Shown piece after piece: positions 33,856 through 43,255 of a stretch of DNA of 64,000 nt. The stretch's first letter is position 1. Every line of letters begins with the position of its first letter. This DNA comes from Streptomyces sp. LUP30 (GTDB lineage: Bacteria; Actinomycetota; Actinomycetes; Streptomycetales; Streptomycetaceae): assembly GCF_001746365.1 (NCBI RefSeq), contig NZ_MJAJ01000002.1, forward strand, positions 280,312 to 344,311, given 5' to 3'. Both the position numbers and the translations under genes were made by a program. The notes below the pieces were generated by a model. That model was not told the DNA's origin. It ran no database searches and saw nothing but the letters and a program-made list of their open reading frames with translations.

Positions 33856-33922
33856 CCGACACGATCCCGCCGGCAGCCGCTGAACCACCACCGACAGCCG
33901 GTCCCGCACAGGAGTGAGCACC

Positions 33923-35509
33923 ATGCTCGGTCTCGAACTCGTCGTCGTCCTGGGTGCGGCCGTGCTGGTGGGCAACGTCCTGGGAGAGCGCTTCCACGTC
34001 GCGCCGCCTGTCGTTCTGCTCGTCGTGGGCGCACTCATCGGCCTCGTCCCGGCCGTCCGCCAGACCCAACTCCCCCCCGGCGTCGTGTTGTTGCTCTTCC
34101 TTCCCGTACTGCTCTACTGGGAGAGTCTGACCACCTCGATGCGGGAGATCCGGACCAACCTGCGCGGCATCGTCCTGCTCAGCACGGTCCTGGTCATCCT
34201 CACCGCGGGGGCTGTGGCGGTCGCCGGACACGCGCTCGGGCTGCCGTGGGGGCCGGCGTGGGCCCTGGGCGCGGCGGTGGCGCCCACCGACGCCACCGCC
34301 GTGAGTGCCCTCGCGGGCTCCCTGCCGCGCCGTCAGATCACCGTGCTGCGTGCGGAAAGCCTCGTCAACGACGGCACCGCACTGGTCGTCTACGGCCTGG
34401 CGGTCGGTATCACCGTCGGCGAGGAACACCTGGCACTGCCGCACGTCGGTGCGTTGTTCCTGCTGGCCTACGGCGGAGGGGCCGCGGTCGGAGTGGCGGT
34501 CGCCTGGGTCAACATGAACCTGCGGCGCCGACTGGACGACCCGCTGCTCGGCAACCTGGTCATGATCCTCGCTCCGTTCACGGCGTACCTGCTGGCCGAG
34601 TTGATCCACGCCTCAGGCGTCCTCGCGGTCGTCGTGAGCGGCCTGATCATGGCCCAGGTGGCGCCCAGCCTCATCCGCGCCGATCACCGTCGTCAGGCAC
34701 TGGCCTTCTGGCCGCTGGCCACCTTCATCATCAACGGCGCGCTGTTCGTCCTGGTCGGAGTGGAACTGCAGTACGCGCTGCGCCACCTGAGCCGATCCGA
34801 CCTCAGATCGGCCCTCATCGCGACAGGGGCCGTCAGCGTGGTCCTGGTCGCGGTCCGGTTCGCCTTCCTGTTCTCCTCCGCCCACCTGATCCGCGCGATC
34901 GACCGGCGCCCCGAGCAGCGCCTGCGGAGAATGAGCGACCGGGCACGAGTGGTCAGCGGGCTGGCGGGTTTCCGGGGCGCGGTGTCACTGGCCGTGGCAC
35001 TGTCCGTGCCGCAGAACCTCGACTCGGGCGAGCCGTTCCCCGGCCGCGCGTTCATCGTCTTCGTCACCTCCGGCGTCATCGTGGTGACCCTCGTCGTGCA
35101 GGGCCTGCTGCTGCCGGGCGTGGTGCGCTGGGCCCGGCTGCCCCGCGACACCTCCGTCGACGAGGAGCAGGTCCTCGCCGAGAGCAAGGCGACCGAGGAG
35201 GCCATCAAGGCGCTGCCGCAGCTCGCCGCCGAACAGGGGACCACTCCGAAGGTCGTGGAGTGGCTGCGCCAGGAGTACGAGGCCAACCTGGCGACCGTAC
35301 GGGCGAGGGGCGCGGGCGCCGACGACGATCCGGCCCTGCTCCACAACCGCCACTACACCGACCTACGCCTCGCCCTCATCGCCACAAAGCGCGCCACCGT
35401 CGTCCGCCTGAGGGACGAATCGCAGATCGACGACACCGTGCTCCGCCGTCTCCAGGCCGCCCTGGACAACGAAGAGGTCCGGCTGGCCGGAGGCGAGCAG
35501 GTGGAGTAG
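33923..35509 (+). CDS. CPA1-family Na+/H+ antiporter
   Basis: A 528-residue transporter with about 12 membrane helices and a cytoplasmic tail of ~130 residues. Family motifs: AVAPTDATAVSALAGSL in the core helix and LRAESLVNDGTALVVYGLA, with the ND ion-binding pair. FRGAVSLAVALSVPQ is a further conserved helix. It exchanges protons for Na+ or K+ across the cytoplasmic membrane. The tail (VDEEQVLAESKATEEAIKAL ... RRLQAALDNEEVRLAG) is helical and may regulate it. The ATG at 33923 follows ACAGGAG by 8 bases; a GTG at 33914 overlaps that site. Confidence 0.9.
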   Translation: MLGLELVVVLGAAVLVGNVLGERFHVAPPVVLLVVGALIGLVPAVRQTQLPPGVVLLLFLPVLLYWESLTTSMREIRTNLRGIVLLSTVLVILTAGAVAVAGHALGLPWGPAWALGAAVAPTDATAVSALAGSLPRRQITVLRAESLVNDGTALVVYGLAVGITVGEEHLALPHVGALFLLAYGGGAAVGVAVAWVNMNLRRRLDDPLLGNLVMILAPFTAYLLAELIHASGVLAVVVSGLIMAQVAPSLIRADHRRQALAFWPLATFIINGALFVLVGVELQYALRHLSRSDLRSALIATGAVSVVLVAVRFAFLFSSAHLIRAIDRRPEQRLRRMSDRARVVSGLAGFRGAVSLAVALSVPQNLDSGEPFPGRAFIVFVTSGVIVVTLVVQGLLLPGVVRWARLPRDTSVDEEQVLAESKATEEAIKALPQLAAEQGTTPKVVEWLRQEYEANLATVRARGAGADDDPALLHNRHYTDLRLALIATKRATVVRLRDESQIDDTVLRRLQAALDNEEVRLAGGEQVE

Positions 35510-35566
35510 GCCGCTTGCGCTCTGTGCACTGACGACGTGAGCCCCACGACAAGGAATCCCGCTGCC

Positions 35567-36526
35567 ATGTCCTCCAGCCTCATCGATGTTCACGCCCACC
35601 TGCTTCCCGACTTCTACGTCCGGCAGGCCACGGCGGCCGGCCACGCCCACCCCGACGGCATGGGCGGCTGGCCGTCATGGTCCGTGCAGGCCCATCTCGA
35701 TCTGATGGACCGCAACGGCATCGAGACCGCGATGCTCTCCATGTCCTCCCCCGGTGTGCACTTCGGCGACGACAAGGCGGCCCGCCTCCTTGCCCGGCGC
35801 GTCAACGAGCACACCGCCGAACTGACCCGGGACCACCCGGGCCGTTTCGGCAACCTCGCGTCACTTCCGCTGCCGGACGTCGACGGTGCGCTCGAGGAGA
35901 TCGCCTTCTCCTTCGACGAACTGGGCGCCGACGGCGTGACGTTGCTGACTCACACCCACGGGGTGTACCTGGGCGACCAGCGCCTCGACCCGGTCTTCGC
36001 GGAGCTCGACCGGCGGCGGGCGGTGGTCTTCCTGCACCCCACGTCCCCCGTGTGCTGGGAGCAGTCCGCTCTCGGCCGGCCGCGCCCGATGGTCGAGTAC
36101 ATCTTCGACACCGCCCGTACCGTCACGGACCTGGTGATGGCGGGCGTCCTGACGCGTCACCCGGACATGCGGGTGATCGTCCCGCACTGCGGCGGCGTGA
36201 TTCCCGTCCTGGCCGACCGCATCGACGAGTGCATGAGCCTGTTCCTGCATGCACGGCAGCCGCCCGGCCCCGACGCGGTGCGGCAACTCCGCGGTCTGTA
36301 CTACGACATGGCGGGCACGGCCTTCCCACGCCAGGTTCCCGCACTGCTGAGGCTCGTCGACCCGGACCGCGTGCTCTTCGGCAGCGACTACTGCTGGACT
36401 CCTGCACCGCTGGCCGACGCCCACATCGCGGCGATCGACGCGGCCGAACCACCGGCGCAGGACACGACATGGCGATCGCTCACGACGGCGAACGCCAAGC
36501 GCGTGTTTCCGCGGACAACGCGGTGA
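35567..36526 (+). CDS. ACMSD-like amidohydrolase
   Basis: A 319-residue amidohydrolase_2 TIM barrel: IDVHAHLLPDFY (HxH metal site), VVFLHPTSP, VIVPHCGGVIPVLADRI and VLFGSDYCWTPAP (acidic ligand) in the order of aminocarboxymuconate semialdehyde decarboxylase relatives. AAGGAA precedes the ATG at 35567. A decarboxylation or hydrolysis of an aromatic breakdown product is likely. It is not closely similar to the amidohydrolase at 853-1932. Confidence 0.88.
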   Translation: MSSSLIDVHAHLLPDFYVRQATAAGHAHPDGMGGWPSWSVQAHLDLMDRNGIETAMLSMSSPGVHFGDDKAARLLARRVNEHTAELTRDHPGRFGNLASLPLPDVDGALEEIAFSFDELGADGVTLLTHTHGVYLGDQRLDPVFAELDRRRAVVFLHPTSPVCWEQSALGRPRPMVEYIFDTARTVTDLVMAGVLTRHPDMRVIVPHCGGVIPVLADRIDECMSLFLHARQPPGPDAVRQLRGLYYDMAGTAFPRQVPALLRLVDPDRVLFGSDYCWTPAPLADAHIAAIDAAEPPAQDTTWRSLTTANAKRVFPRTTR

Positions 36527-36597
36527 ACCGCAGTACGCGGGCCCTCAACGCGATGACGCGAAGGAAAAGCGCCTCGCGACGACACCGGACGCGGCGG

Positions 36598-37676
<1,079 letters not shown>

Positions 37677-37767
37677 CCCGGCCTATCCGTTTCGCCTGGC
37701 TGTTGTCCTTCCCCTTCCCCTTCCCCTGGGAAGGGGCGCCAAGGCCTCCCTGCGAAGCCCACCCGGA

Positions 37768-38253
37768 TCACACCACTCCGGAGTCCGCACCACGCAGATC
37801 CTGCGGCGGCAAGGCATCAGGATTGAGCTCGGCAAGCACGCGGAGCAGCAAGGAATGAATCGCCGCCTGCTCGACGGGGGCGAGGACCGCGAGCGCCTCC
37901 GTGTCCAGTCGCTCCACCAGTTCCCGCGCCCGATCGGCGAGCTTCGCGCCGCTGTCGGTGATGGCCAGCTGCACGGTTCGCCGGTTCGAAGGATGCTCGC
38001 GGCGCACCATCAGGCCGCGGTCGACCAGCGCGTTGACGGCGGCACCCATGGACTGGGGAGTCAAGCCGGTCCGACGCGCGATCTCCGCCGCGGAGGTTCC
38101 CGGCGTCCAGCCGACGTGCTGCAACGCGTTGTGCTGCGCCGCCGTGAGGTCGAGCGAACGCAACGCTCTCTCGAGCCGCGCTCCCATCACATGGACCACC
38201 TGCCACGCCAGGTAGCCGACGCGCGTGGACGGATCTGCATGCGTACGGCTCAC
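37768..38253 (-). CDS. MarR-family transcriptional regulator
   Basis: A 161-residue winged-helix regulator: dimer helix VGYLAWQVVHVMGARLERAL, recognition region TSAAEIARRTGLTPQSMGAA, wing RREHPSNRRTVQLAITDSG. Start GTG at 38253. It is divergent from an ABC-2-like membrane protein, with a 41-bp palindrome between them that is its likely operator. A close paralogue stands just behind that membrane-protein gene (39530-39991). Confidence 0.9.
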   Translation of the reverse strand: MSRTHADPSTRVGYLAWQVVHVMGARLERALRSLDLTAAQHNALQHVGWTPGTSAAEIARRTGLTPQSMGAAVNALVDRGLMVRREHPSNRRTVQLAITDSGAKLADRARELVERLDTEALAVLAPVEQAAIHSLLLRVLAELNPDALPPQDLRGADSGVV

Positions 38254-38270
38254 GAGAGCACTCCGACAGT

Positions 38271-38311
38271 AAGGTACCTGATATTTCTATGATAGAACTA
38301 TAAGGCACCTT
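38271..38311. promoter_or_regulatory. 41-bp nested palindrome, probable MarR operator
   Basis: Centred on G38291: the inner TTCTAT-G-ATAGAA is perfect, and outer arms AAGGTACCT (38271-38279) and AGGCACCTT (38303-38311) match with one mispair. It fills the AT-rich divergent promoter between the MarR gene and the membrane-protein gene. Confidence 0.75.
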
Positions 38312-38338
38312 CCAGTAAGAGATGGAGAACCTTCTCCC

Positions 38339-39391
38339 ATGTCCACATCACCCACCGCTTCCGGCGAGGCACGCCCTGCGCCCCATCACCACGCGATGGA
38401 CGCCGCTCCAGCGCCGCAAGGTGCCACCGGAGCCAAGGGAGTTCTGCTACCGGTCGCGATCGTGCTGGTCATCGGCTCGATCTTCGTCAGCGTGTTCCTG
38501 GCCGCCTTCCACGCCCCCCGTCCGCACGACCTTCCGGTAGCCGTCGTAGGGACGTCCCAACGGCTCGAACAGGTCACCGGAGGGCTGGAGCTCGGGCTGT
38601 CGGGCGGCTTCGAGGTGAAGCGCTACGCCGACGAGAACACGGCCCGCCGCGCGCTTCAGGACCGCAAGGTGTACGCCGCCTATGTCACCGGGCCCGGGAA
38701 GTCCGCCACACTGCTGTACGCCGGAGCCAACGGCCCTTCGGTGACCGCTACGGTCACCGGCGCGTTCTCCGGTGTCGCCAAGGCGAACAACGACCGGCTG
38801 ACCGTGCGCGACCTCGTGCCGGCCTCGTCGGGCGACACCCGCGGAATGTCGGTGTTCTACGCCGGGTTCGGCGTCGTGCTGGCCGGATTCCTGTTCGGCA
38901 TGATGACCTACCAGATGGCTCCGCGACTGGAGTACCGGTGGAGGTTGGCCAGCCTGGCGTCCTTCAGCATCCTCGCCGGCGTCCTCGTGGCGGCGATGGC
39001 CGGAAGCCTCGGCTTCGCGGCACTCCCCGGGCCCTTCCTGGGCATCGCGGGGGTCATCGCCCTGATGGCCGCGGCCGTCGGCAGCGCGACCATGACGTTC
39101 ATGCGCGTCTTCGGCCGCGCCGGGATGTCACTGGCCGCCGTGGTCCTGCTGACCTTCGGCAACAGCACGAGCGGTGGCACGCTGCCCACCCCCTACCTGC
39201 CGGGCTGGCTGCATCCGCTCTCGGAGATCCTCCCGGTGGGAGTCGGCGTACGAGCCGTCCAGGGCTTGTCCCACTTCAACAACGACGGTCTCACCGCGGG
39301 CATCGTCGTCCTGGTGGCATGGATCCTCGTTGCCGCCGTGGTGCTCTTCTGCCTCGATGCCCGCGGACCTCGCCGCGCAGCCGTCGACTGA
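38339..39391 (+). CDS. ABC-2-like membrane protein (DUF3533/YhgE-like)
   Basis: A 350-residue protein. One N-terminal helix (VLLPVAIVLVIGSIFVSVFL, residues ~36-55) is followed by an extracytoplasmic domain of about 130 residues (DLPVAVVGTSQRLEQVTGGL, ARRALQDRKVYAAYV) and five C-terminal helices, with ending PYLPGWLHPLSEILPVGVGV. This is the layout of YhgE/Pip or ABC-2 permease-like exporters that work without an obvious ATPase. Flanking MarR paralogues suggest inducible export of a toxic compound. GGAG stands 11 bases before the ATG. Confidence 0.78.
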   Translation: MSTSPTASGEARPAPHHHAMDAAPAPQGATGAKGVLLPVAIVLVIGSIFVSVFLAAFHAPRPHDLPVAVVGTSQRLEQVTGGLELGLSGGFEVKRYADENTARRALQDRKVYAAYVTGPGKSATLLYAGANGPSVTATVTGAFSGVAKANNDRLTVRDLVPASSGDTRGMSVFYAGFGVVLAGFLFGMMTYQMAPRLEYRWRLASLASFSILAGVLVAAMAGSLGFAALPGPFLGIAGVIALMAAAVGSATMTFMRVFGRAGMSLAAVVLLTFGNSTSGGTLPTPYLPGWLHPLSEILPVGVGVRAVQGLSHFNNDGLTAGIVVLVAWILVAAVVLFCLDARGPRRAAVD

Positions 39392-39529
39392 CCCGGCTCC
39401 TGCCCTGCCCCGCAGCCAGGAACCATCCGTGGGGAACGTCAGTGATATTGGTCCATGACACGGGGACGCAGCTCAACTGCCCGGCAACACCGCCGCGAGC
39501 AGCGCACCTCGTTCTCGTAGACTGCGGCC

Positions 39530-39991
39530 GTGACCGACGCCGCGTTTCCCACCACCGGATACCTCGCCTGGCAGTTCTCCCAGATCATCGCCGGACGGCT
39601 GGAGCGGGCACTGCGCGCGGAAGACCTCACACTGGCGCAGCACAACGCTCTGCAGCAGGTCCTCTGGACGCCGGGTGTGTCCGCCGCCGAGATCGCGCGC
39701 CGCTCGGGTATCACGGCCCAGTCCATGGGAGCCGCAGTGGGTCAGCTCGTCGAGAGAGGACTACTACGGCGTGAGCCGCACCCGACCAGCCGCCGCAGCG
39801 TGCGCCTGTTCGCGACCACCGAGGGAGAGGCGACCGCCGCTCGTGCCGCTTCGATCGCCCGGCGGATCGAACAGGAGACGACCTCACCACTCTCCCCGGA
39901 CGACAAGGACAGCATTCACCGGCTGCTCTACCGTTTGGTCGAGGGCCTGAACCCCGATGCTCTCGCCATCGGCAGTCGCCCCTCGAACTAG
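39530..39991 (+). CDS. MarR-family transcriptional regulator, paralogue
   Basis: A 153-residue MarR protein strikingly similar to the one at 37768-38253 (TTGYLAWQFSQIIAGRLERA; SAAEIARRSGITAQSMGAAV; LNPDALAIG). Start GTG at 39530. The two copies flank the membrane-protein gene, suggesting duplication around it. The short gap 39392-39529 holds its promoter; no palindrome like that at 38271 is visible there. Confidence 0.88.
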   Translation: MTDAAFPTTGYLAWQFSQIIAGRLERALRAEDLTLAQHNALQQVLWTPGVSAAEIARRSGITAQSMGAAVGQLVERGLLRREPHPTSRRSVRLFATTEGEATAARAASIARRIEQETTSPLSPDDKDSIHRLLYRLVEGLNPDALAIGSRPSN

Positions 39992-40613
39992 CCCTGGAGC
40001 CCTGGTCGTCCAGCGATGCCGCTGTTGATGAACGAGCTCATCGTCGTACAGGGTCCACGGCCTTGACCTGATCCGCGTCCACGATGACCAGCCAGCGGCT
40101 CCACCACCGACGTCACGGCCGGCCCCACGGCGGCGGCCCCCGTGTCGTCAGTGGCCTGCGGCATGATGCACGGCACGTGACGACCTCGAGTCGGAACGCA
40201 CAAGGCTGGTGCAGTGGGACGGCGAGACAGAGCGGGATCTGGGTCTCAGCCGGACCGACTACCGCGTCCGGTACTGCGCCCGGAGGATGGACGAGGGGCA
40301 GAAACTCCCACCAGGGTGGCCGGGGAGCCCCAGGCAGCCAGCTACCTCCCGCAGTTCTGGCCTGCCCCTCCCGGCCCCGGACCGTGTGATCCGCCATACC
40401 TCCTGGACAGCCGGGCACCTGCACGACTGTGCGCGCGATCTGCGGACTGGACGGTTGGTGCTGGGGCAGTCGTCGGACCCGCAGCGCGAGAACAGCCGGA
40501 CGATCGCGGGACCGGTCGGGAATTCGACCCCGCGCGGCATGCAGCACCTGCTGCGCCGCCGACCACGGCAGCAGTGGGAAGGCGGCCGAGAGGACGTGTC
40601 TCCCGAACCGCGA
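39992..40613. other. Gap with an uncertain coding remnant
   Basis: A forward frame around 40175-40300 reads RDDLESERTRLVQWDGETER then DLGLSRTDYRVRYCARRMDE, which looks protein-like, but it has no start (an in-frame TGA precedes) and dissolves into proline/arginine-rich sequence. I recognise no family. No other feature is seen. Confidence 0.3.
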
Positions 40614-41033
40614 TCAGGTGCCCGTGATGAAGTCTTCCGGTCGTTCTTGCCGGAGGCGCATGGAGCGGTTGTTCAGTAGGTCGAGCGCCTCGGGAATACC
40701 GCCGCCGAACTCGTCACGAATGCTCTGCAGGGCCTGGATCCTGCGCCCCTCCAGGATCAGGTAATCGATCCGCGACCAGCGCAGGTCCGTGCCGTCGGTG
40801 GGTTGCTTGAGAGCATCGATCTCGGCTCGCAGCCGAGCAACTGCGGCGACGATCTCCTCGTCCGACGCGACACTCCTGAAGGCCTGTTCTTCGGGTCCCG
40901 GTTCCCGGCTCAGGATTCCAAGTTCTCGACAGAGCCACGCGCGCAGATCGCCGAGCTCGCGCCGAGTCGCGTCGCGCTGCGCGAGCGCCTCGTCCAACTC
41001 GGCTCGTAGTGGATCCGTCTCATCCTCAGGCAT
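40614..41033 (-). CDS. Hypothetical protein with coiled coil and L7/L12-like C-terminal segment
   Basis: A 139-residue acidic protein. Residues 5-35 form a coiled coil (RAELDEALAQRDATRRELGD). The C-terminal part LILEGRRIQALQSIRDEFGG then GIPEALDLLNN follows the pattern of the ribosomal L7/L12 C-terminal fold (KIxAIKxxRxxxGxGLxEAKDLV), seen in several small actinobacterial proteins. Its ATG overlaps the stop of an S1-domain remnant (ATGCCTGA), indicating former translational coupling. Function unknown. Confidence 0.65.
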   Translation of the reverse strand: MPEDETDPLRAELDEALAQRDATRRELGDLRAWLCRELGILSREPGPEEQAFRSVASDEEIVAAVARLRAEIDALKQPTDGTDLRWSRIDYLILEGRRIQALQSIRDEFGGGIPEALDLLNNRSMRLRQERPEDFITGT

Positions 41034-41196
41034 GTGGCTGGTTCTCTCTGCTGGAGGCAAGGGTCTGAACGCGTGACAGGACAATACGACGGCGCACGGG
41101 ATCGACATCGATGATCTTTACGGTGAGGATGTCACCGGGACTGGTGTACGCCAGCGAGCCGGATGATTCGCCCCAAGACGCCGTCGCGGTCCAGTG
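41026..41196 (-). pseudogene. S1-like RNA-binding domain fragment
   Basis: About 55 codons ending at 41026 read SLAYTSPGDILTVKIIDVDP then VRRRIVLSRVQ, the C-terminal half of an S1 domain (pattern GDxVxVKVIDID-RRRIxLSxxQ). Nothing upstream continues it. The stop overlaps the start of the L7/L12-like gene. Confidence 0.55.
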
Positions 41197-41291
41197 CAGG
41201 CAACCCGGCAGACGGTGTTGCCGCTGCGGGGGCTGCGTTCGGTCAGCCGGTGTGGCCGACCCGTAGGCCGGCCACACCGGCAGGCGTTGGG

Positions 41292-41533
41292 TCAGGGGCA
41301 GAGGCCCCGGTCCGAGTTGTAGTAGATGTCGATCGAACCGCTCCAGGTCATGCACCGGCCGGGCTCGGGGAGGTCCTTGTACACCGGGCCGGCGAAGGTC
41401 GTGTAGGAGCCGGCATCCCTGGCCGGGTTGCTGCTGGCCGGCCAGGTGTCCAGCGTGACCTCCATGAACACGCGGGCACCGGGCTTGTTGCGCACCGTCA
41501 CGGCGCACCACTTGCGGTCCTGTCACCGGTGTC
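41292..41533 (-). pseudogene. Secreted-protein C-terminal fragment
   Basis: The reverse frame reads DRKWCAVTVRNKPGARVFME ... FAGPVYKDLPEPGRCMTWSG SIDIYYNSDRGLCP, the type of Cys-containing small secreted protein frequent in Streptomyces. An in-frame stop replaces the expected signal peptide and N-terminus, so the gene is 5'-truncated. Confidence 0.45.
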
Positions 41534-41689
41534 ACGAGGGCAGTTACGTCTCCGGACCGGACCGCACCAGCGGTCCCGGCCTCCCATGGCTGGGCACTCC
41601 GGATGTCAAAAATGGACGAACCAGCCATAATGTCGTTCAAAGCGCTATACGCTCCCGCTGCACTCGCTCACCTCGACGAGGGAGACCCA

Positions 41690-41959
41690 TTGCGCGCACG
41701 ACTCATCGCCCCAGCCGTCGCTGTTGTTCTCACCAGCGTCATCTACGGTGCACCGGTCGCGTCGGCGGCCACACTGCCTGCCACCAACACCTCCCACCAC
41801 TGCATCCACCACACCACAGGCCTGTGCGGCTGGACGCATCACCAAAAGCCCAGAGACAAGTACGAGTCGGCCAAGTGCAAGGACGCCACGCTCTCGTACT
41901 CGAAGCACGCTCAGGGCACCTGCTCCTACCACCACGGCGTCAGGTATTGGTTCAAGTAA
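41690..41959 (+). CDS. Secreted DUF3761 protein
   Basis: An 89-residue protein with a Sec signal peptide (RARLIAPAVAVVLTSVIYGA, then PVASA cleavage) and a mature domain of the DUF3761 type: CKDATLSYSKHAQGTCSYHH then GV. TTG at 41690 is chosen as start because GAGGGAG lies 5 bases upstream and it begins right at the signal peptide; an ATG at 41603 would put 29 extra residues before it. Function of the domain is unknown. Confidence 0.75.
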   Translation: MRARLIAPAVAVVLTSVIYGAPVASAATLPATNTSHHCIHHTTGLCGWTHHQKPRDKYESAKCKDATLSYSKHAQGTCSYHHGVRYWFK

Positions 41960-42175
41960 GCGGCCACCACCTGACCTCTCCCTGAACCCCCGGGCCGAAA
42001 TCAAGAATGCGAGTTGGTTCCAACGTGACGGTCCGGCTCGTGCGACCACGCAATACCGGCGCCCGGGATCGACGTGCCGCAGTGGGAGGATCGGTGAATG
42101 GCTCACGACCGCGACGCCCAAGGTGATCGCACGGCATCCGGTGCTGCGTCACCGGGTAGGTCGCCCTCGCGACGC

Positions 42176-42553
42176 ATGAACTCGATGCCGGCCACGCGAA
42201 CTCAGAACCTGCGCGTACTCGAGGGCCGCTTCGTTCTTGAGCGGGTGTCCGACGCCCGCACGGTCGCTCCCGGACCCGATGTGCTCGCACTCGTACTCGG
42301 TCCGGACGGAGGCGCAGTGATGCGGCGCGACGACGGGGCCGAGGACGGGTGGGTGGCGCTGTGGAACGGCGACGACGCGCACGACCCTGAAGCGACGGGA
42401 ATGCTCAGCGCCATCGTCGCACCGCTCGCCGCGGGCGCACTTCCGGTATGGACCGCCGCAAGCTACGACGGAGATCTCGTGCTCGTCCCGGCCGGCCGAC
42501 TCGAGGAAGCCGCCGCCGTGCTTCGCCGGGCCGGCCATCAGGTGGCCCTATGA
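42176..42553 (+). CDS. ACT-domain-like protein
   Basis: A 125-residue protein. QNLRVLEGRFVLERVSDART opens the first ACT-like half, and SYDGDLVLVPAGRLEEAAAV then LRRAGHQVAL is the second. Such stand-alone double-ACT proteins are widespread in actinobacteria and probably bind amino acids. The ATG at 42176 has only a weak ribosome-binding site; ATG 42185 is possible. Confidence 0.65.
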   Translation: MNSMPATRTQNLRVLEGRFVLERVSDARTVAPGPDVLALVLGPDGGAVMRRDDGAEDGWVALWNGDDAHDPEATGMLSAIVAPLAAGALPVWTAASYDGDLVLVPAGRLEEAAAVLRRAGHQVAL

Positions 42554-42577
42554 CTCGGCCAAGGCAGGGGTAGCACC

Positions 42578-42685
42578 GGCCGCGTCGCCGCCCCGGACGA
42601 GGTCGCCGCACTGGTCGCCTTCCTCCTCAGCGACGAAGCCTCCTTCATCACCGGTGCGGCGCTGCCCGGGCGGGACCCGGGCGGC
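42578..42685 (+). pseudogene. Short-chain dehydrogenase C-terminal fragment
   Basis: One frame reads GRVAAPDEVAALVAFLLSDE then ASFITGAALPG, the unmistakable end of an SDR (GRxxxPeEvAxxvaFLxSdeAsfiTG). Only about 35 residues remain. Confidence 0.7.
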
Positions 42686-42688
42686 GGG

Positions 42689-43087
42689 TCACGTCCCCCG
42701 GGCCTGCCCCCACCGGTCTCCGAGTGCTCGGGTCACTTCGCCGTCGTACTGATCCGCATCGAAATGAAACGTCGGGGGGCGCACCTGATCAACGGGCACC
42801 CGCCAATCCGACCACTCGACAACGCCACCGTGCCGCTGCACGAACACTGACAGATGGCCGCAGCAGCCACCCGTGCACTCGGGCTCCCCCAGCACAACCC
42901 GACGCCCCTCGAAGGTCGCCCACAGCGGGCTGTGACCGTCGGCGGGCAACGCCTCCGCCGCAAGCGGCCCGCGGCCTCCCTCACCGACCGCCCCCGCCAC
43001 CACTTCCCGGCCGTCGACCCAGAACTGCAGTTGGGCAGCCCATCGAGGACCCGGCGGCAACACGATGACCTCAAGGCGATCGAACAC
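42689..43087 (-). CDS. Hypothetical protein
   Basis: A 132-residue soluble protein starting with GTG at 43087 (FDRLEVIVLPPGPRWAAQLQ). It has three neighbouring cysteines (GEPECTGGCCGHLSVFV) and a C-terminal acidic stretch (FHFDADQYDGEV). Composition and codon use are those of a real Streptomyces gene. I recognise no family. Confidence 0.6.
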   Translation of the reverse strand: MFDRLEVIVLPPGPRWAAQLQFWVDGREVVAGAVGEGGRGPLAAEALPADGHSPLWATFEGRRVVLGEPECTGGCCGHLSVFVQRHGGVVEWSDWRVPVDQVRPPTFHFDADQYDGEVTRALGDRWGQARGT

Positions 43088-43255
43088 ACGGCCACCCTAC
43101 GTGGGAGCCCAGAGTGGGTCATGACGACAGGCTCGAGGGACGGGGACGGTCAGCACCGCCACCACATGGAGTGTCAGCAGTGACCGCAGTCGTGCCCGAC
43201 AGTGAGGAGGTGGCCCGCGGCGCTGCGGGGCCACCTCGTCCGCCCGGCGCCGCCG

